Below, one piece after another: positions 8,852 through 18,116 of a stretch of 64,000 nt of DNA. The notes below the pieces were generated by a model that was not told where the DNA came from, searched no databases, and was given only the letters and a program-made list of their open reading frames with translations. Origin of the DNA: Saprospiraceae bacterium. GTDB lineage: Bacteria > Bacteroidota > Bacteroidia > Chitinophagales > Saprospiraceae. The stretch spans positions 1 to 64,000 of the forward strand of contig JANQPA010000008.1 of NCBI GenBank assembly GCA_028285545.1. Direction: 5' to 3'. The first letter of the stretch is position 1. Each line of letters opens with the position of its first letter. The position numbers and the translations under genes were made by a program.

Positions 8852-9745
8852 ATGAAAAATCAAATAATTCTTCTCCTAGTCTTATCTTTTGGCTTTATCA
8901 ACCATTGCCTGGGGCAATCCCAAAACTCAAGCGATACCTCTCAACTTTGGCGGATTGAACTACAGAATGAAAATGTTTACATAGGTAAGATATTAAATCG
9001 CAATAGTGAGACCATTAGTTTCGACAGTCGGGAGTTGGGGGTAATCACTCTTCAGGTGCGAGACATTAAAAGCATGACTCAAGTTACTGATGGAAGAATT
9101 AGGGATGGGGATTTTTGGTTCGAAAACCCTCAGTCTATGCGCTATTTTTGGGGCCCTTCCGGATATGGATTAAAAAAGGGGCAGGGCTACTATCAAAATG
9201 CCTGGATTTTTTTCAACCAGTTCACTTTTGGGATAACTGATAATACTTCTATTGGTGTTGGTTTGGTTCCCCTTTTCTTATTTGGTGGAGGTCCAACCCC
9301 TGTTTGGATTACGCCAAAAGTATCTATTCCGATCCAAGAAAATTTTCAACTTGGAGTGGGAGCTTTAGTTGGAGGTGTTTTGGCAACAGATACTGATGGA
9401 CCTTTTGGTGTAGCCTATGGAACAGCCACCTTTGGAACGAGAGATAAAAATTTTAGTTTAGGTTTAGGTTATGGCTATGCTGGTGGCGAATGGGCCAATG
9501 TTCCTACCATAACCATAAGCGGAATGATCCGGACTGGAAAAAAAGGCTATATTCTGACCGAAAACTATTTGATTGATGTAGGTGATGAAACTTTTGTACT
9601 TATTTCTATAGGAGGAAGAACGGTGGGCAGGAATATTTCCCTTGATTATGGGGGCATTCTTCCTGCGGTGGGAGATATTGGCACTCTGTTTGTTATCCCC
9701 TGGCTTGGAATAAGTGTACCTTTGGGGAAGATAAAGAATTTTTGA
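8852..9745 (+). CDS. secreted protein of unknown function, probable outer-membrane barrel
   Basis: 297 residues with a clear signal peptide (IILLLVLSFGFINHCLGQ). Residues ~30-80 form a small strand-rich unit (WRIELQNENVYIGKILNRN, then FDSRELGVITLQVRDIKSM) like the short SM-like fold found at the start of some Bacteroidota exported proteins. The remaining ~200 residues alternate glycine-rich and aromatic strands (GFGITDNTSIGVGLVPLF, NFSLGLGYGYAGGEW, ISLDYGGILPAVGD), as expected for a small transmembrane barrel. I do not recognise a named family. It lies 89 bases after the LytTR regulator on the same strand, with the decamer CTCATCATAA twice in the gap (8772-8781 and 8831-8840). Confidence 0.6.
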   Translation: MKNQIILLLVLSFGFINHCLGQSQNSSDTSQLWRIELQNENVYIGKILNRNSETISFDSRELGVITLQVRDIKSMTQVTDGRIRDGDFWFENPQSMRYFWGPSGYGLKKGQGYYQNAWIFFNQFTFGITDNTSIGVGLVPLFLFGGGPTPVWITPKVSIPIQENFQLGVGALVGGVLATDTDGPFGVAYGTATFGTRDKNFSLGLGYGYAGGEWANVPTITISGMIRTGKKGYILTENYLIDVGDETFVLISIGGRTVGRNISLDYGGILPAVGDIGTLFVIPWLGISVPLGKIKNF

Positions 9746-9754
9746 GACCAAGGA

Positions 9755-9920
9755 AACATGACATGTTTAAATATGACATGTCCCATAATAAAGGACATGA
9801 CATGTCTAGATATGTCATGTACCAACCTAGATATAATCATATTGGCTGTCAGCTATTTGTAAAAACAACATGTAGGAGATTTTAAGACATGTCATTTCTA
9901 GAAATGACATGTCTTAAAAT
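9755..9920. repeat. cluster of ACATGT palindromes ending in a perfect 42-bp palindrome
   Basis: Six exact ACATGT sites lie in about 150 bases (9761, 9776, 9800, 9868, 9887, 9907). They build three larger palindromes: 15 bases around 9763, a 25-26-base one with one mismatch at about 9795-9820, and a perfect 42-base palindrome at 9879-9920. This fills most of the 314-base gap between the barrel-like gene and the lipoprotein esterase. It could hold the first gene's terminator and an operator array for the second. Seen directly; function inferred. Confidence 0.75.
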
Positions 9921-10059
9921 TCATTACATAAATACTCAAAAAAGTAGTGCCCTTTTTCTTCCAGGTAGTCTAGATTTATCCTTTCGTATACTTTTTACTT
10001 TTATCCCTACAATTTCTTTTCAAATACCCTATTTTGAGGAAAACAAACCATTTCCTGCC

Positions 10060-11730
10060 ATGATAAATTTTAAAAAACATATTTACCATTTAACGTTCTT
10101 TTCTATAGTTAGTATTCTCTTTTTTCCAGGATGTACACCATCCGAAAAAGGAAGCACTACCAATCTAAAGTTTGAAATCTCTTTTCCTGAAACCGTTCAC
10201 CCAGAAGCCATCACCGGCCGCGTGTATGTAATCGTATCCAATGACGATTCCCGCGAGCCACGCCTGCAGATCAGCACCATGGGACAACCATTCTGGGGCG
10301 AAGATGTGGAAGCACTAAAACCTGGCAGTCCTGCTACCATTAATGGAAAAACTTTTGGGTATCCACTAGAAAGCCTGGCAGAACTGCCTGCTGGCGAATA
10401 CTTTGTTCAAGGCTTTGTAAACATTTATACTAAGTTTGAAAGATCAGATGGGCATACCCTTTGGATGCACAATGATCAATGGGAAGGCCAGCATTTTAAT
10501 CGCTCCCCAGGTAATCTTTACAGTGACGTTCAAAAAATAACCATTGATCCAGACAAAGGGGGTACCATAAAACTAGACTGTAAAAATGTGATACCAGCTA
10601 TTCAAATGCCAGAAGATACCAAGTGGGTCAAACGAATCAAATTTAAAAGCGAAATGCTTAGCGAGTTTTGGGGCCAGGATATTTTTCTGGGAGCTACTGT
10701 TTTACTGCCCAAGGATTATGAACAGCATCCTGATGCCTACTACCCTGTAAATTATATCCAAGGACATTTTTCCCTGCGCAATCCTAATGGGTTTACTACT
10801 GAAGATCCCGGCGAGGGGAACCCAAGGGCCAGAAGAGGCTATGAGTTTTATAAATTCTGGAATTCCGATGAAGCCCCCAGAATGATAGCCGTTACTTTTC
10901 AACATCCCTGCCCGTATTATGACGATTCTTATGCTGTTAATTCTCCTAATGTAGGTCCTTATGGGGATGCCATTATTCAGGAATTGATTCCCGAAGTAGA
11001 AAAACAATTCCGCATAATCAGTGAACCTTATGCCCGTATGCTTTCGGGTGGATCAACCGGCGGATGGGAATCCCTGGCTCTTCAGATTTTCAACCCTGAC
11101 TTCTTTGGAGGCACCTTTTCCCTTTGTCCAGATCCCGTTGATTTTAATTACTTCCAGGCCGTAAATGTCTACGAAGATGAAAATGCCTATTACAAAGTCA
11201 GAAACTGGAATAAAGTTCCTACTCCCTCTGATCGGTATACTGATGGTATGATTCGACTTACTTCCAAACAACGCAATCATTATGAGTTGGCTCGGGGAAC
11301 GAAAGGGCGTTCAGGTGAACAAATTGACATTTTTGAAGCCGTTTTCGGGCCTATCGGTGAGGATGGTTATGTGAAGGAACTTTTTGATCCTAAAACTGGT
11401 GTGATCGATAAAGAAGTGGCTGCTTATTGGAAAGAAAATTACGACCTCCATCAATATCTGAGAAAAAATTGGGATACGATCGGACCAAAGCTAGCTGGAA
11501 AACTTCACATTTATACTGGTGACATGGATACTTATTATCTGAATCCCGCTGTAGAATTACTAGAAGAATTTCTGGAAAAAACAGATCCGTATTATGAGGG
11601 GGTTGTCGAATATGGAGATGGAGAACCTCATTGCTGGGGTCCAGACCGTAAAGATCTTTTATACCTCATGGAAGAGCAAGTAAAGAAAAATGCTCCTAAT
11701 GCTGCCAATTTAGCTATGTGGAGTTATTAA
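10060..11730 (+). CDS. lipoprotein esterase, alpha/beta-hydrolase fold (esterase D-like)
   Basis: 556 residues starting at the ATG at 10060, which gives a lipoprotein signal peptide with the lipobox LFFPGC. The frame is open back to 9889, but that start would lie inside the 42-bp palindrome and add an unrelated leader. Residues ~30-180 are a beta-rich N-terminal domain. The rest resembles the putative esterase family PF00756, with the nucleophile elbow GGSTGG (S332), an acidic residue in the GDMDTYYLNP loop and a histidine in GEPHCWGPD. This suggests a periplasmic or surface carboxylesterase, possibly acting on acylated carbohydrates. The substrate is unknown. It ends convergently on the PLP enzyme with a shared palindrome. 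Confidence 0.75.
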   Translation: MINFKKHIYHLTFFSIVSILFFPGCTPSEKGSTTNLKFEISFPETVHPEAITGRVYVIVSNDDSREPRLQISTMGQPFWGEDVEALKPGSPATINGKTFGYPLESLAELPAGEYFVQGFVNIYTKFERSDGHTLWMHNDQWEGQHFNRSPGNLYSDVQKITIDPDKGGTIKLDCKNVIPAIQMPEDTKWVKRIKFKSEMLSEFWGQDIFLGATVLLPKDYEQHPDAYYPVNYIQGHFSLRNPNGFTTEDPGEGNPRARRGYEFYKFWNSDEAPRMIAVTFQHPCPYYDDSYAVNSPNVGPYGDAIIQELIPEVEKQFRIISEPYARMLSGGSTGGWESLALQIFNPDFFGGTFSLCPDPVDFNYFQAVNVYEDENAYYKVRNWNKVPTPSDRYTDGMIRLTSKQRNHYELARGTKGRSGEQIDIFEAVFGPIGEDGYVKELFDPKTGVIDKEVAAYWKENYDLHQYLRKNWDTIGPKLAGKLHIYTGDMDTYYLNPAVELLEEFLEKTDPYYEGVVEYGDGEPHCWGPDRKDLLYLMEEQVKKNAPNAANLAMWSY

Positions 11731-11732
11731 AT

Positions 11733-11769
11733 AATAGGATTTGGTGGGCAAGGCCCACCAAATCCTATT
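11733..11769. terminator. bidirectional palindromic terminator, 17-bp arms
   Basis: Perfect inverted repeat (11733-11749 and 11753-11769, three-base loop) between the convergent esterase and PLP-enzyme genes. The minus-strand stop codon (11765-11767) lies inside the right arm, so the hairpin overlaps the end of that gene. Confidence 0.85.
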
Positions 11770-13051
11770 TAAGACCTTTTTTTATTACTCTTTCAATTCC
11801 TCGAGCTAATAGATCTACTTCCTCAGGAGTTGTAAACACATTGGGTGTCACCCGTATGCCCTCCCATTCATTTGGTACAAACCTTGGACGAACATGAATG
11901 CGATAATTTTTTTCTAAAAAAGCTGTTAGATCATTTGCTCCAACGCCATCAATATTCACCCCTCCTATTGCACAGGACAATTCAGGATTCAAGGAAGTTA
12001 GAATATTAACTCCTGGAAGGTCTTTGACCTGCTCTACCCATCGGTTTTTGAGGTATCTTAATCTGGCAGCCTTCCTATCAATACCTATACTTTCATTAAA
12101 AGAAATAGCTTCACCTATGGCATTTCTGTTGGCTACTGGATGGGTACCAATTGCTTCAAACTTACGAATATTGTCATCTTGAGAGGAGGGCGCTGCCATC
12201 AAAGGCCATATTCCAGGTATTTTATCTTTACGCACAAATAAAAATCCACTTCCAAAGGGAGCATTTAACCATTTGTGAAGGCTGGTTCCATAATAATCGC
12301 ACTGCAGGTCTTCGTATTTATATGGAAAATGAGCGAAGGCATGAGCTCCATCAACGATGGTTTCGATTCCTCGTTCTCTGGCCATTTGACATATTTTCTT
12401 TACTGGAAAAATTTGCCCAGCAGTATAGCTTATATGGCAAAACAAAATAACCTTGGTTTTGGGAGTAATGTTTTTTACAAATAAATCGTAAAGTTCATCT
12501 GGATTTTCGCAAGGTGTGGGAATGGGAAAGGTTTTTAGTACAATCCCATCTCTGCGTTCGCGTTGGCGCCAGGTAGTCAGCATTCGGGGATAATCCTGGG
12601 TAGTGGTGAGGACTTCATCACCTGCCTGTAGATTCATCCCCAATTGGATAATTTGTAAAGACTCAGAAGTATTTCTGGTGATGGCCATTTCTTCCGGATC
12701 ACAACCAAACATGGCCGCCAGTCGTTTCCGAAGGGTTTCTCGCTGAGGAATTAAAAAATCATCCACCCATAGTGATGGGCTCATATTTACGATGGTTAAA
12801 TATTGTTTCATAGCCTCCTGTACTACTCGAGGAGCAGGACTCACACTTCCGCTGTTTAAATTAATTTGGTTTTTATCAATAGTATAAGCATTTCTTATCA
12901 TACGCCAATAGTCTTCATTTTTAGCTACATCTTCCAGTGTTTGATGGTGAATTTTCTGATTGGCTTTAATAATATCAGTTATAGAAGTTGGTTTTATGGA
13001 AGCTACGGCTGCTCCCATCCCAAGTTTATTGATAAAGTTTCTACGATCCAT
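11765..13051 (-). CDS. exported class V aminotransferase-fold PLP enzyme (isopenicillin-N-epimerase-like)
   Basis: 428 residues from the ATG at 13051. The N terminus MDRRNFINKLGMGAAVASI is a twin-arginine-type export signal (RRNF, then a weakly hydrophobic stretch), so the enzyme is probably folded with PLP and sent to the periplasm. The class V fold is clear: INLNSGSVSPAPRVVQEAM, ITRNTSESLQIIQLG for phosphate binding, VDGAHAFAHFP with the aspartate facing the PLP ring, and the Schiff-base lysine in TSLHKWLNAPFGSGFL. Family members include isopenicillin-N epimerase-like proteins and cysteine desulfurases; the reaction here is unknown. It is divergent from the AraC regulator 135 bases away, which may control it. 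Confidence 0.85.
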   Translation of the reverse strand: MDRRNFINKLGMGAAVASIKPTSITDIIKANQKIHHQTLEDVAKNEDYWRMIRNAYTIDKNQINLNSGSVSPAPRVVQEAMKQYLTIVNMSPSLWVDDFLIPQRETLRKRLAAMFGCDPEEMAITRNTSESLQIIQLGMNLQAGDEVLTTTQDYPRMLTTWRQRERRDGIVLKTFPIPTPCENPDELYDLFVKNITPKTKVILFCHISYTAGQIFPVKKICQMARERGIETIVDGAHAFAHFPYKYEDLQCDYYGTSLHKWLNAPFGSGFLFVRKDKIPGIWPLMAAPSSQDDNIRKFEAIGTHPVANRNAIGEAISFNESIGIDRKAARLRYLKNRWVEQVKDLPGVNILTSLNPELSCAIGGVNIDGVGANDLTAFLEKNYRIHVRPRFVPNEWEGIRVTPNVFTTPEEVDLLARGIERVIKKGLK

Positions 13052-13186
13052 ATACCTAATATTTTGAATGATAAAGGGAAAGATTTGTCGGTTCAAAATC
13101 TTTTGCTTTAATTGAATATAAGTGAGTGTTTGCTCTACCTTAATACTGATGCCACCTATAATATAATTAATTTTGATTAGTTCCTT

Positions 13187-14296
13187 ATGGAGTTTCAACT
13201 CGACTTAATTGATTTGTTGTTTCTTTTCAGTGCAGGCCTTGGCTTGTTTACTACTGTGGCCCTGATTTTTCAGAAATCTGGAGAAATAAAAAGCAAGTTC
13301 GTTCTTTCAGGCTTGTTAATTTTATTGACTTTTATCTTGGGTAGTTATTTGTTGGAAAAAACAGGGCTTTTGGATTTTAACTTTATTACTTTTTTATCCC
13401 TGCAAGCCTTCTTTCTTAGCCTGGGTCCTTTACTCTATTTTTATATTTGCCAGCGTTTGGGAAAAGATTTTTCCAGCAGTCCTTTCCTAAAACACCTGAT
13501 ATTCCCCATATCCTTTTTTACTACTGTACTTTTTATGGGCATATTTGGTGCAGAGGAGGCTGCCCTTGCCTGGCTTAAAAGTGTAAATGTCAATTTTGTT
13601 TTTCTATTTTTCTCTTTTACCTTCTTTCACTTGGCACTTTATTGCTTTTGGAGTGATCAGGCTATTAAAAAAGAAATGCAAAAACCATATCGAAAAAAGG
13701 ACGATTTCTTTTTGACTAAAATCAAATGGCTGAAAAGATTAAACCTTATTTTTTTAATTCTTTGCATTGTCATAGGTTCCTACTATCTGGCATTAATGAG
13801 TGGCATTTATTATTCTTATAGCAAAGGAGTAGAATGGCTTATTTTAATCTCTACTGCTATATGCATTCAGACCATCGCCTTGCACGCCATATGGTATCCG
13901 CAGGCCCTCACTGGGTTTAGGAAAAACCAAAAGGGAGTAAATAATACAAAATCTGGATTAGATAAAATTAGGGTCCAACAATATATGAATGAGCAGCAAC
14001 CCTATAAGACTAATGGTTTAAAACTATCTGATCTGGCAGGTCTATTAAATACGAATTCTCATGAACTTTCCTATTTTTTAAATGAGGAAGTTGGCATGAG
14101 TTTTTTTGATTTTATCAACTCCTATAGAATTAAGGAGGCGAAAGAACAATTAGTTCAGTATCCCGATAAAACCATTCTCATGACTGCCTATGATGTAGGT
14201 TTTAATAGCAAAACCACCTTCAACCGAGCCTTTAAAAAGCATGTACACATGACTCCAAAAGAGTTTCGATTGAAAAATTCAGGTTCCACTTTATAA
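13187..14296 (+). CDS. membrane-anchored AraC-family regulator (7TM-AraC)
   Basis: 369 residues with about seven hydrophobic helices in the first ~235 and a cytoplasmic AraC DNA-binding domain at ~265-365. The two HTH units are visible as LKLSDLAGLLNTNSHELSYFLN and ILMTAYDVGFNSKTTFNRAFKKHVHMTPKEF. It has the same design as the protein at 1069-2169. It is divergent from the exported PLP enzyme and 49 bases ahead of DoxX on the same strand. It may regulate either; nothing in the sequence decides this. Confidence 0.88.
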   Translation: MEFQLDLIDLLFLFSAGLGLFTTVALIFQKSGEIKSKFVLSGLLILLTFILGSYLLEKTGLLDFNFITFLSLQAFFLSLGPLLYFYICQRLGKDFSSSPFLKHLIFPISFFTTVLFMGIFGAEEAALAWLKSVNVNFVFLFFSFTFFHLALYCFWSDQAIKKEMQKPYRKKDDFFLTKIKWLKRLNLIFLILCIVIGSYYLALMSGIYYSYSKGVEWLILISTAICIQTIALHAIWYPQALTGFRKNQKGVNNTKSGLDKIRVQQYMNEQQPYKTNGLKLSDLAGLLNTNSHELSYFLNEEVGMSFFDFINSYRIKEAKEQLVQYPDKTILMTAYDVGFNSKTTFNRAFKKHVHMTPKEFRLKNSGSTL

Positions 14297-14345
14297 ACTG
14301 GTGCGACTCTTTGATCTCCAATGACTCTCTTTAGGGCAAAAACTT

Positions 14346-14714
14346 ATGAAATCATCCACAATTAAGACTATAGGAACTTGGGTTGTTAGAGTTATTCTGG
14401 GAGGCTTTTTACTTATTGCCGGACAAGCTAAATTTACAATGAGCGCTATTTGGGGGCCCAAGTTTACTGATTGGGGCTATCCGGATGGTTTTCTATACGT
14501 CGTTGGTGCTTTAGAAATCATTGCTGCTATTATGATTTTTATTCCAAAATGGTCAAAATGGGGTGCTTACCTGACAGGAGTTATTATGATTGGAGCTGCA
14601 ATAACCCATTTAGTAAATGGAGAAGCTAGAGAAGTACTGTCTCCTGGGATTTATATGGTTTTAATTGCCATCTTACTATTGCTATTAAGAAAAAAAACCG
14701 TCGAAGCGAACTGA
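14346..14714 (+). CDS. DoxX family membrane protein
   Basis: 122 residues, four hydrophobic helices, matching the DoxX/DoxD-like family: WVVRVILGGFLLIAGQAKF, then a loop with DWGYPDGFLYVVGALEIIAAIMIFIPKWSKWGAYLTGVIMIGAAITHLV, and a last helix GIYMVLIAILLLLL. DoxX-like proteins are linked to thiol and oxidative-stress functions in some bacteria, but most are uncharacterised. It lies 49 bases downstream of the AraC regulator, probably co-transcribed, and ends in a small hairpin. Confidence 0.88.
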   Translation: MKSSTIKTIGTWVVRVILGGFLLIAGQAKFTMSAIWGPKFTDWGYPDGFLYVVGALEIIAAIMIFIPKWSKWGAYLTGVIMIGAAITHLVNGEAREVLSPGIYMVLIAILLLLLRKKTVEAN

Positions 14715-14733
14715 TGGCCGACTGGCCATCAGT
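14710..14733. terminator. short hairpin terminator after doxX-like gene
   Basis: Inverted repeat with 10-base arms (14710-14719, 14724-14733) and a four-base loop, overlapping the DoxX stop codon. It sits between this gene and the convergent permease gene (stop at 14752), so it may serve both. Confidence 0.65.
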
Positions 14734-14751
14734 CTGCTTTATTATATTTTA

Positions 14752-17400
14752 TTATTCATCTCTTAAGCTATTCACTGGATTACCCATGGCTGCTCTTAAA
14801 CTTTGACTCCCAACGGTTACAATAGCAATGAAAATGGCTCCCAATCCTGCTACTGGAAATATCCACCAATGGATAGGAACTCGATAGGCAAAACCGGCCA
14901 GCCAAATATCCATCAGATACCAGGCCAAAGGAGAAGCAATGAGCAATGCAATCAGGATCATCCAAATAAAATTTTTCGACATTAGCCCAATAATCACTGA
15001 AGTAGATGCCCCAAGAATTTTTCGGATTCCGATCTCTTTACGACGACGTTCAGCCATGTAGGTAGCCAGCGCAAAGGTTCCTATAGTAGCAATAAAAATG
15101 GCCAGGAAGGTGGCTACCCAGGTTAAGGTACTCCACTTTTGTTCAGCTTCATACATTTCACCAAATCCTTCATCCACAAATTTGTAGTCGATAGGGTATC
15201 CTGTATTAAAATCATTCCAGGTCTTTTCAATAGCAGCAATAGTACCATCCATGTTTTCACTATTTACCCTCATGGCTACTTTCCAATAAGCACCAGGATA
15301 GATATGCAGCACCGCTGGTTGAACAGCTTCATGAAGACTTGCATAGTGAAAATCCTTTACCACTCCTATGATTCTTCCCCTTTTCACACTATCCTTCTCA
15401 TTCCACATATTCCATTCTAAAGGTTTATCAATCACATCTTCGGGGCTATTCCCTAACTCATAAGAAGCGATGGCCGTTTCATTGATGATAAAAGCTTCTG
15501 AAGCATCCGTGGTAATTTCTTCTGAAAAGTTTCGTCCTGCCAACAGTTCCATTCCCATAGTAGGAATAAAATCATGATCCACACAAAACACTCTTGCTGA
15601 AAGCTCCCGTCGATCTTCTCCAGGTATGATAATTCCATCACCTGCCACAATATCACCAGGAATACCAAATCCAATACTAACTGACTTTACGGCTGGGATT
15701 TTAGAAAATTCGGTTTTCACACTTTCCATGTTGCGATACATTTTTCCTCTCATGGGAAAATAGAGCAGCTCTTCTTTGTTAAAACCCAAATCTTTTTTGG
15801 CCAAAAGATTAATTTGCTGAGAGACGATAAGGACACAAATGATGAGAAGAATGGTAAGACCAAACTGCAAAATGACCAAACTTTTTCGGAACCAATCAGT
15901 TTTGCCCTGAGGATTATAAAATCCAGCTTTCAATGCATCAATTGGCTTGAATCCGGAAATTACAAAGGCTGGATAAGCCCCCGCAATGATACCAGTTAAT
16001 AAAACGGAACCTAGGATAATAATTCCTATGATTGGATTTAAAAACCAGGTGACTTGGATAGACTTATTGGCAAAGTCATTTAAATAAGGAATAAAACCAG
16101 TAGTAATTATCATTGCCAAAATGGTTGCAAGGGCAGCTACCAAAGTAGCCTCTCCTACAAATTGGAATGCAAGCTGGCTTCGTAAGGCACCGCTCGTTTT
16201 TCGCACTCCGACCTCCTTGGCGCGTTGCATGGCCTTAGCTGTAGTTAAATTAATAAAATTAATACAAGCAATAAGTAAGAGAAAAGCACCAATTGCAATC
16301 AATCCTTTGATATAAATATGGTTGGATCGGACGGCAATATCATTTCTAAAATTGGAAGAATAGAGATGGATATCCTGCACGCTCTGCAAATAAGGATAAT
16401 AATGAAAATTCATCTCCTTGGTCTGCGGATGGGCTTCTTTCTCTATATATTGATGTAATTTGGCCTGTAATGCATCAATATCCGTTTTAGGGTGAACTTT
16501 TATATAAGACATAAAGTCTTGCCAAATCCAACTCTGCATTCTTTCTTTCGGGACATTTTTTGCCAATCCAGCAAAAGGATATAAAAAATCAAACTCTAAA
16601 TGAAAATGTGGAGAGGGGTCTTCTAATACAGCCGTTACCTGCGTAGCCCTACCATTAATTGTGATATCCTTTCCTACAGGGTCTCCTTCTCCAAAATATT
16701 TTTTGGATAAGGATTGAGTTAAAACAACTGAATTTTGATCTTCTAGTATAGTTGCAGGAGTTCCATATAAGAAGGGGACATGGAAAAAATCGAAAAAAGA
16801 AGCATCTACTATAATTCCTTTTTCTTCGAAATATTCCTGATCCTCATTTTTGAATAAATATTTCTCCCGGGTACGATAAATCCTTAAAGATCCCTCAATT
16901 TCAGGAAATTCTTCCTTAAAAGCTGGTGCCATTCTTGGAGAAGTACTAGCCATCGTTCTTTCACCTACAGCTCCATAGCTTTCGGTATAAACACGATAAA
17001 GTTGATCCTTATCTGGATGGAATTTGTCAAATTTTAGTTCGTCTTGTACGAAAAGCCCAATTAAAATACAACCAGTCAGACCAATCGTCAATCCTAAAAT
17101 ATTAATTAAACTGCTTTCTCGGTTTTTTAACAAATTGCGAAAGGCAACCTTTAAATAATTTCTAAACATACCAGGTGATATTGGTGAAAAAATATTAGTC
17201 GAAAAGTTTTTTATCACTGAAGGCCTGAAAAGTTTAATAACTTCTTTCCGGTATCTCCTTTTGGCAAATGAAGAGCCCCTTCTTTCTATATCTCTATAAA
17301 AATTCTCTTCCAAATCACCTTCCAACTCTTCCAATAAACTTGGATGGCAATACCACTTCAGTAGTCTTTCAAAGAATTTAGGTGGGTGAATGTCCTTCAT
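14752..17400 (-). CDS. MacB/FtsX-type ABC transporter permease with permease-prefix domain
   Basis: 882 residues. The N-terminal ~75 residues (PPKFFERLLKWYCHPSLLEELEGDLEENFYRDI) are the prefix domain found on Bacteroidota permeases that pair with PadR regulators. Two permease repeats follow, each with a periplasmic MacB_PCD-like domain and FtsX-type membrane helices: VAFRNLLKNRESSLINILGLTIGL at the start, TTAKAMQRAKEVGVRKTSGALR in the middle, and MAERRRKEIGIRKILGAS near the end. Such proteins move or extrude lipids or peptides with a separate ATPase; no ATPase gene lies next to it here. It is downstream of padR on the same strand. Confidence 0.9.
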   Translation of the reverse strand: MKDIHPPKFFERLLKWYCHPSLLEELEGDLEENFYRDIERRGSSFAKRRYRKEVIKLFRPSVIKNFSTNIFSPISPGMFRNYLKVAFRNLLKNRESSLINILGLTIGLTGCILIGLFVQDELKFDKFHPDKDQLYRVYTESYGAVGERTMASTSPRMAPAFKEEFPEIEGSLRIYRTREKYLFKNEDQEYFEEKGIIVDASFFDFFHVPFLYGTPATILEDQNSVVLTQSLSKKYFGEGDPVGKDITINGRATQVTAVLEDPSPHFHLEFDFLYPFAGLAKNVPKERMQSWIWQDFMSYIKVHPKTDIDALQAKLHQYIEKEAHPQTKEMNFHYYPYLQSVQDIHLYSSNFRNDIAVRSNHIYIKGLIAIGAFLLLIACINFINLTTAKAMQRAKEVGVRKTSGALRSQLAFQFVGEATLVAALATILAMIITTGFIPYLNDFANKSIQVTWFLNPIIGIIILGSVLLTGIIAGAYPAFVISGFKPIDALKAGFYNPQGKTDWFRKSLVILQFGLTILLIICVLIVSQQINLLAKKDLGFNKEELLYFPMRGKMYRNMESVKTEFSKIPAVKSVSIGFGIPGDIVAGDGIIIPGEDRRELSARVFCVDHDFIPTMGMELLAGRNFSEEITTDASEAFIINETAIASYELGNSPEDVIDKPLEWNMWNEKDSVKRGRIIGVVKDFHYASLHEAVQPAVLHIYPGAYWKVAMRVNSENMDGTIAAIEKTWNDFNTGYPIDYKFVDEGFGEMYEAEQKWSTLTWVATFLAIFIATIGTFALATYMAERRRKEIGIRKILGASTSVIIGLMSKNFIWMILIALLIASPLAWYLMDIWLAGFAYRVPIHWWIFPVAGLGAIFIAIVTVGSQSLRAAMGNPVNSLRDE

Positions 17401-17476
17401 TTTTTTTGTTTTGCCGTATTCAAGTGTTCAAGTTATAGTTCCCATTTACACTTCTCATCTGCTCATCTGCTAATTT

Positions 17477-17508
17477 GCACATCTACAAATCTGCACATCT
17501 ACAAATCT
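17477..17508. repeat. 16-bp tandem duplication in the padR-permease gap
   Basis: Two exact copies of a 16-base unit beginning GCACATCTAC (17477-17492, 17493-17508), flanked by partial CATCTGCT copies from about 17456. It fills the gap between the padR stop (17514) and the permease start (17400). A related CTGCATATCTGCAAATTT stretch appears near 56072. Confidence 0.7.
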
Positions 17509-17513
17509 GCTAA

Positions 17514-17852
17514 TCAAATAAAGTTTTTCTTCCACGAGATCTCTGGGATGGATTGCCAGAGTTGATCGCGATGTTTTTTGGCTTCCTGCAAGGCTTCTTT
17601 ACCTCGATTGGTGACAGTATAAAAACGTTTTCTCCGGCCTCCTCTGACAGCACTCCCCTCTCCCATTTGCGAATTAACAAATCCTTTATCGGCCAATCGG
17701 CTTAGAGCCGTATGTAAAGACCCTCTACTTATACTTCGTTTTAGGCGATCATTAATCTCCTCTTGTATGCTTACTCCATAGGCATTATCATCCAAAAGCA
17801 AAATGGTCAGCAGTACGATTTCCTGAAATTCTCCTAAATATGTTCCTTTCAT
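17514..17852 (-). CDS. PadR-family transcriptional regulator
   Basis: 112 residues forming a winged helix: EIVLLTILLLDDNAYGVSIQEEIND, the recognition helix SISRGSLHTALSRLADKGFV, and the wing GGRRKRFYTVTNRGKEALQEAK. PadR proteins are usually repressors that release DNA on binding a ligand. In Bacteroidota a short PadR gene directly upstream of a prefix-domain permease is a standing partnership, so autoregulation and control of the permease at 14752-17400 is likely. The gap to the permease is 113 bases and carries a small tandem repeat. Confidence 0.92.
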   Translation of the reverse strand: MKGTYLGEFQEIVLLTILLLDDNAYGVSIQEEINDRLKRSISRGSLHTALSRLADKGFVNSQMGEGSAVRGGRRKRFYTVTNRGKEALQEAKKHRDQLWQSIPEISWKKNFI

Positions 17853-18116
17853 TAATTATATTGTTTTTAATTGAAGACCATATAAAGATAGCATTTTGTT
17901 TTAAAATGGAGAACATATATTTGCCATCTTCCCTGCTAAGAACTTTTAAAACCTAAAAAAGTTACAGTCAGTTGCTAAAAAAGAGAAATTTATTTCCGAC
18001 CAGAATTTTTGAATTGAACTAAGGGCAAAACTAAAGATGGATATCCATCATCATTTTTTATTTGAATAAATTAAGTTCCGTAAATTCATCCTAGGAACTG
18101 ATTACCCGATAAAATT

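Noticed and set aside
9889..10059. Longer N terminus for the lipoprotein esterase starting at 9889
   Set aside because: The start codon would lie in the perfect 42-bp palindrome and the extra 57 residues hide a proper lipoprotein signal peptide that begins at 10060.
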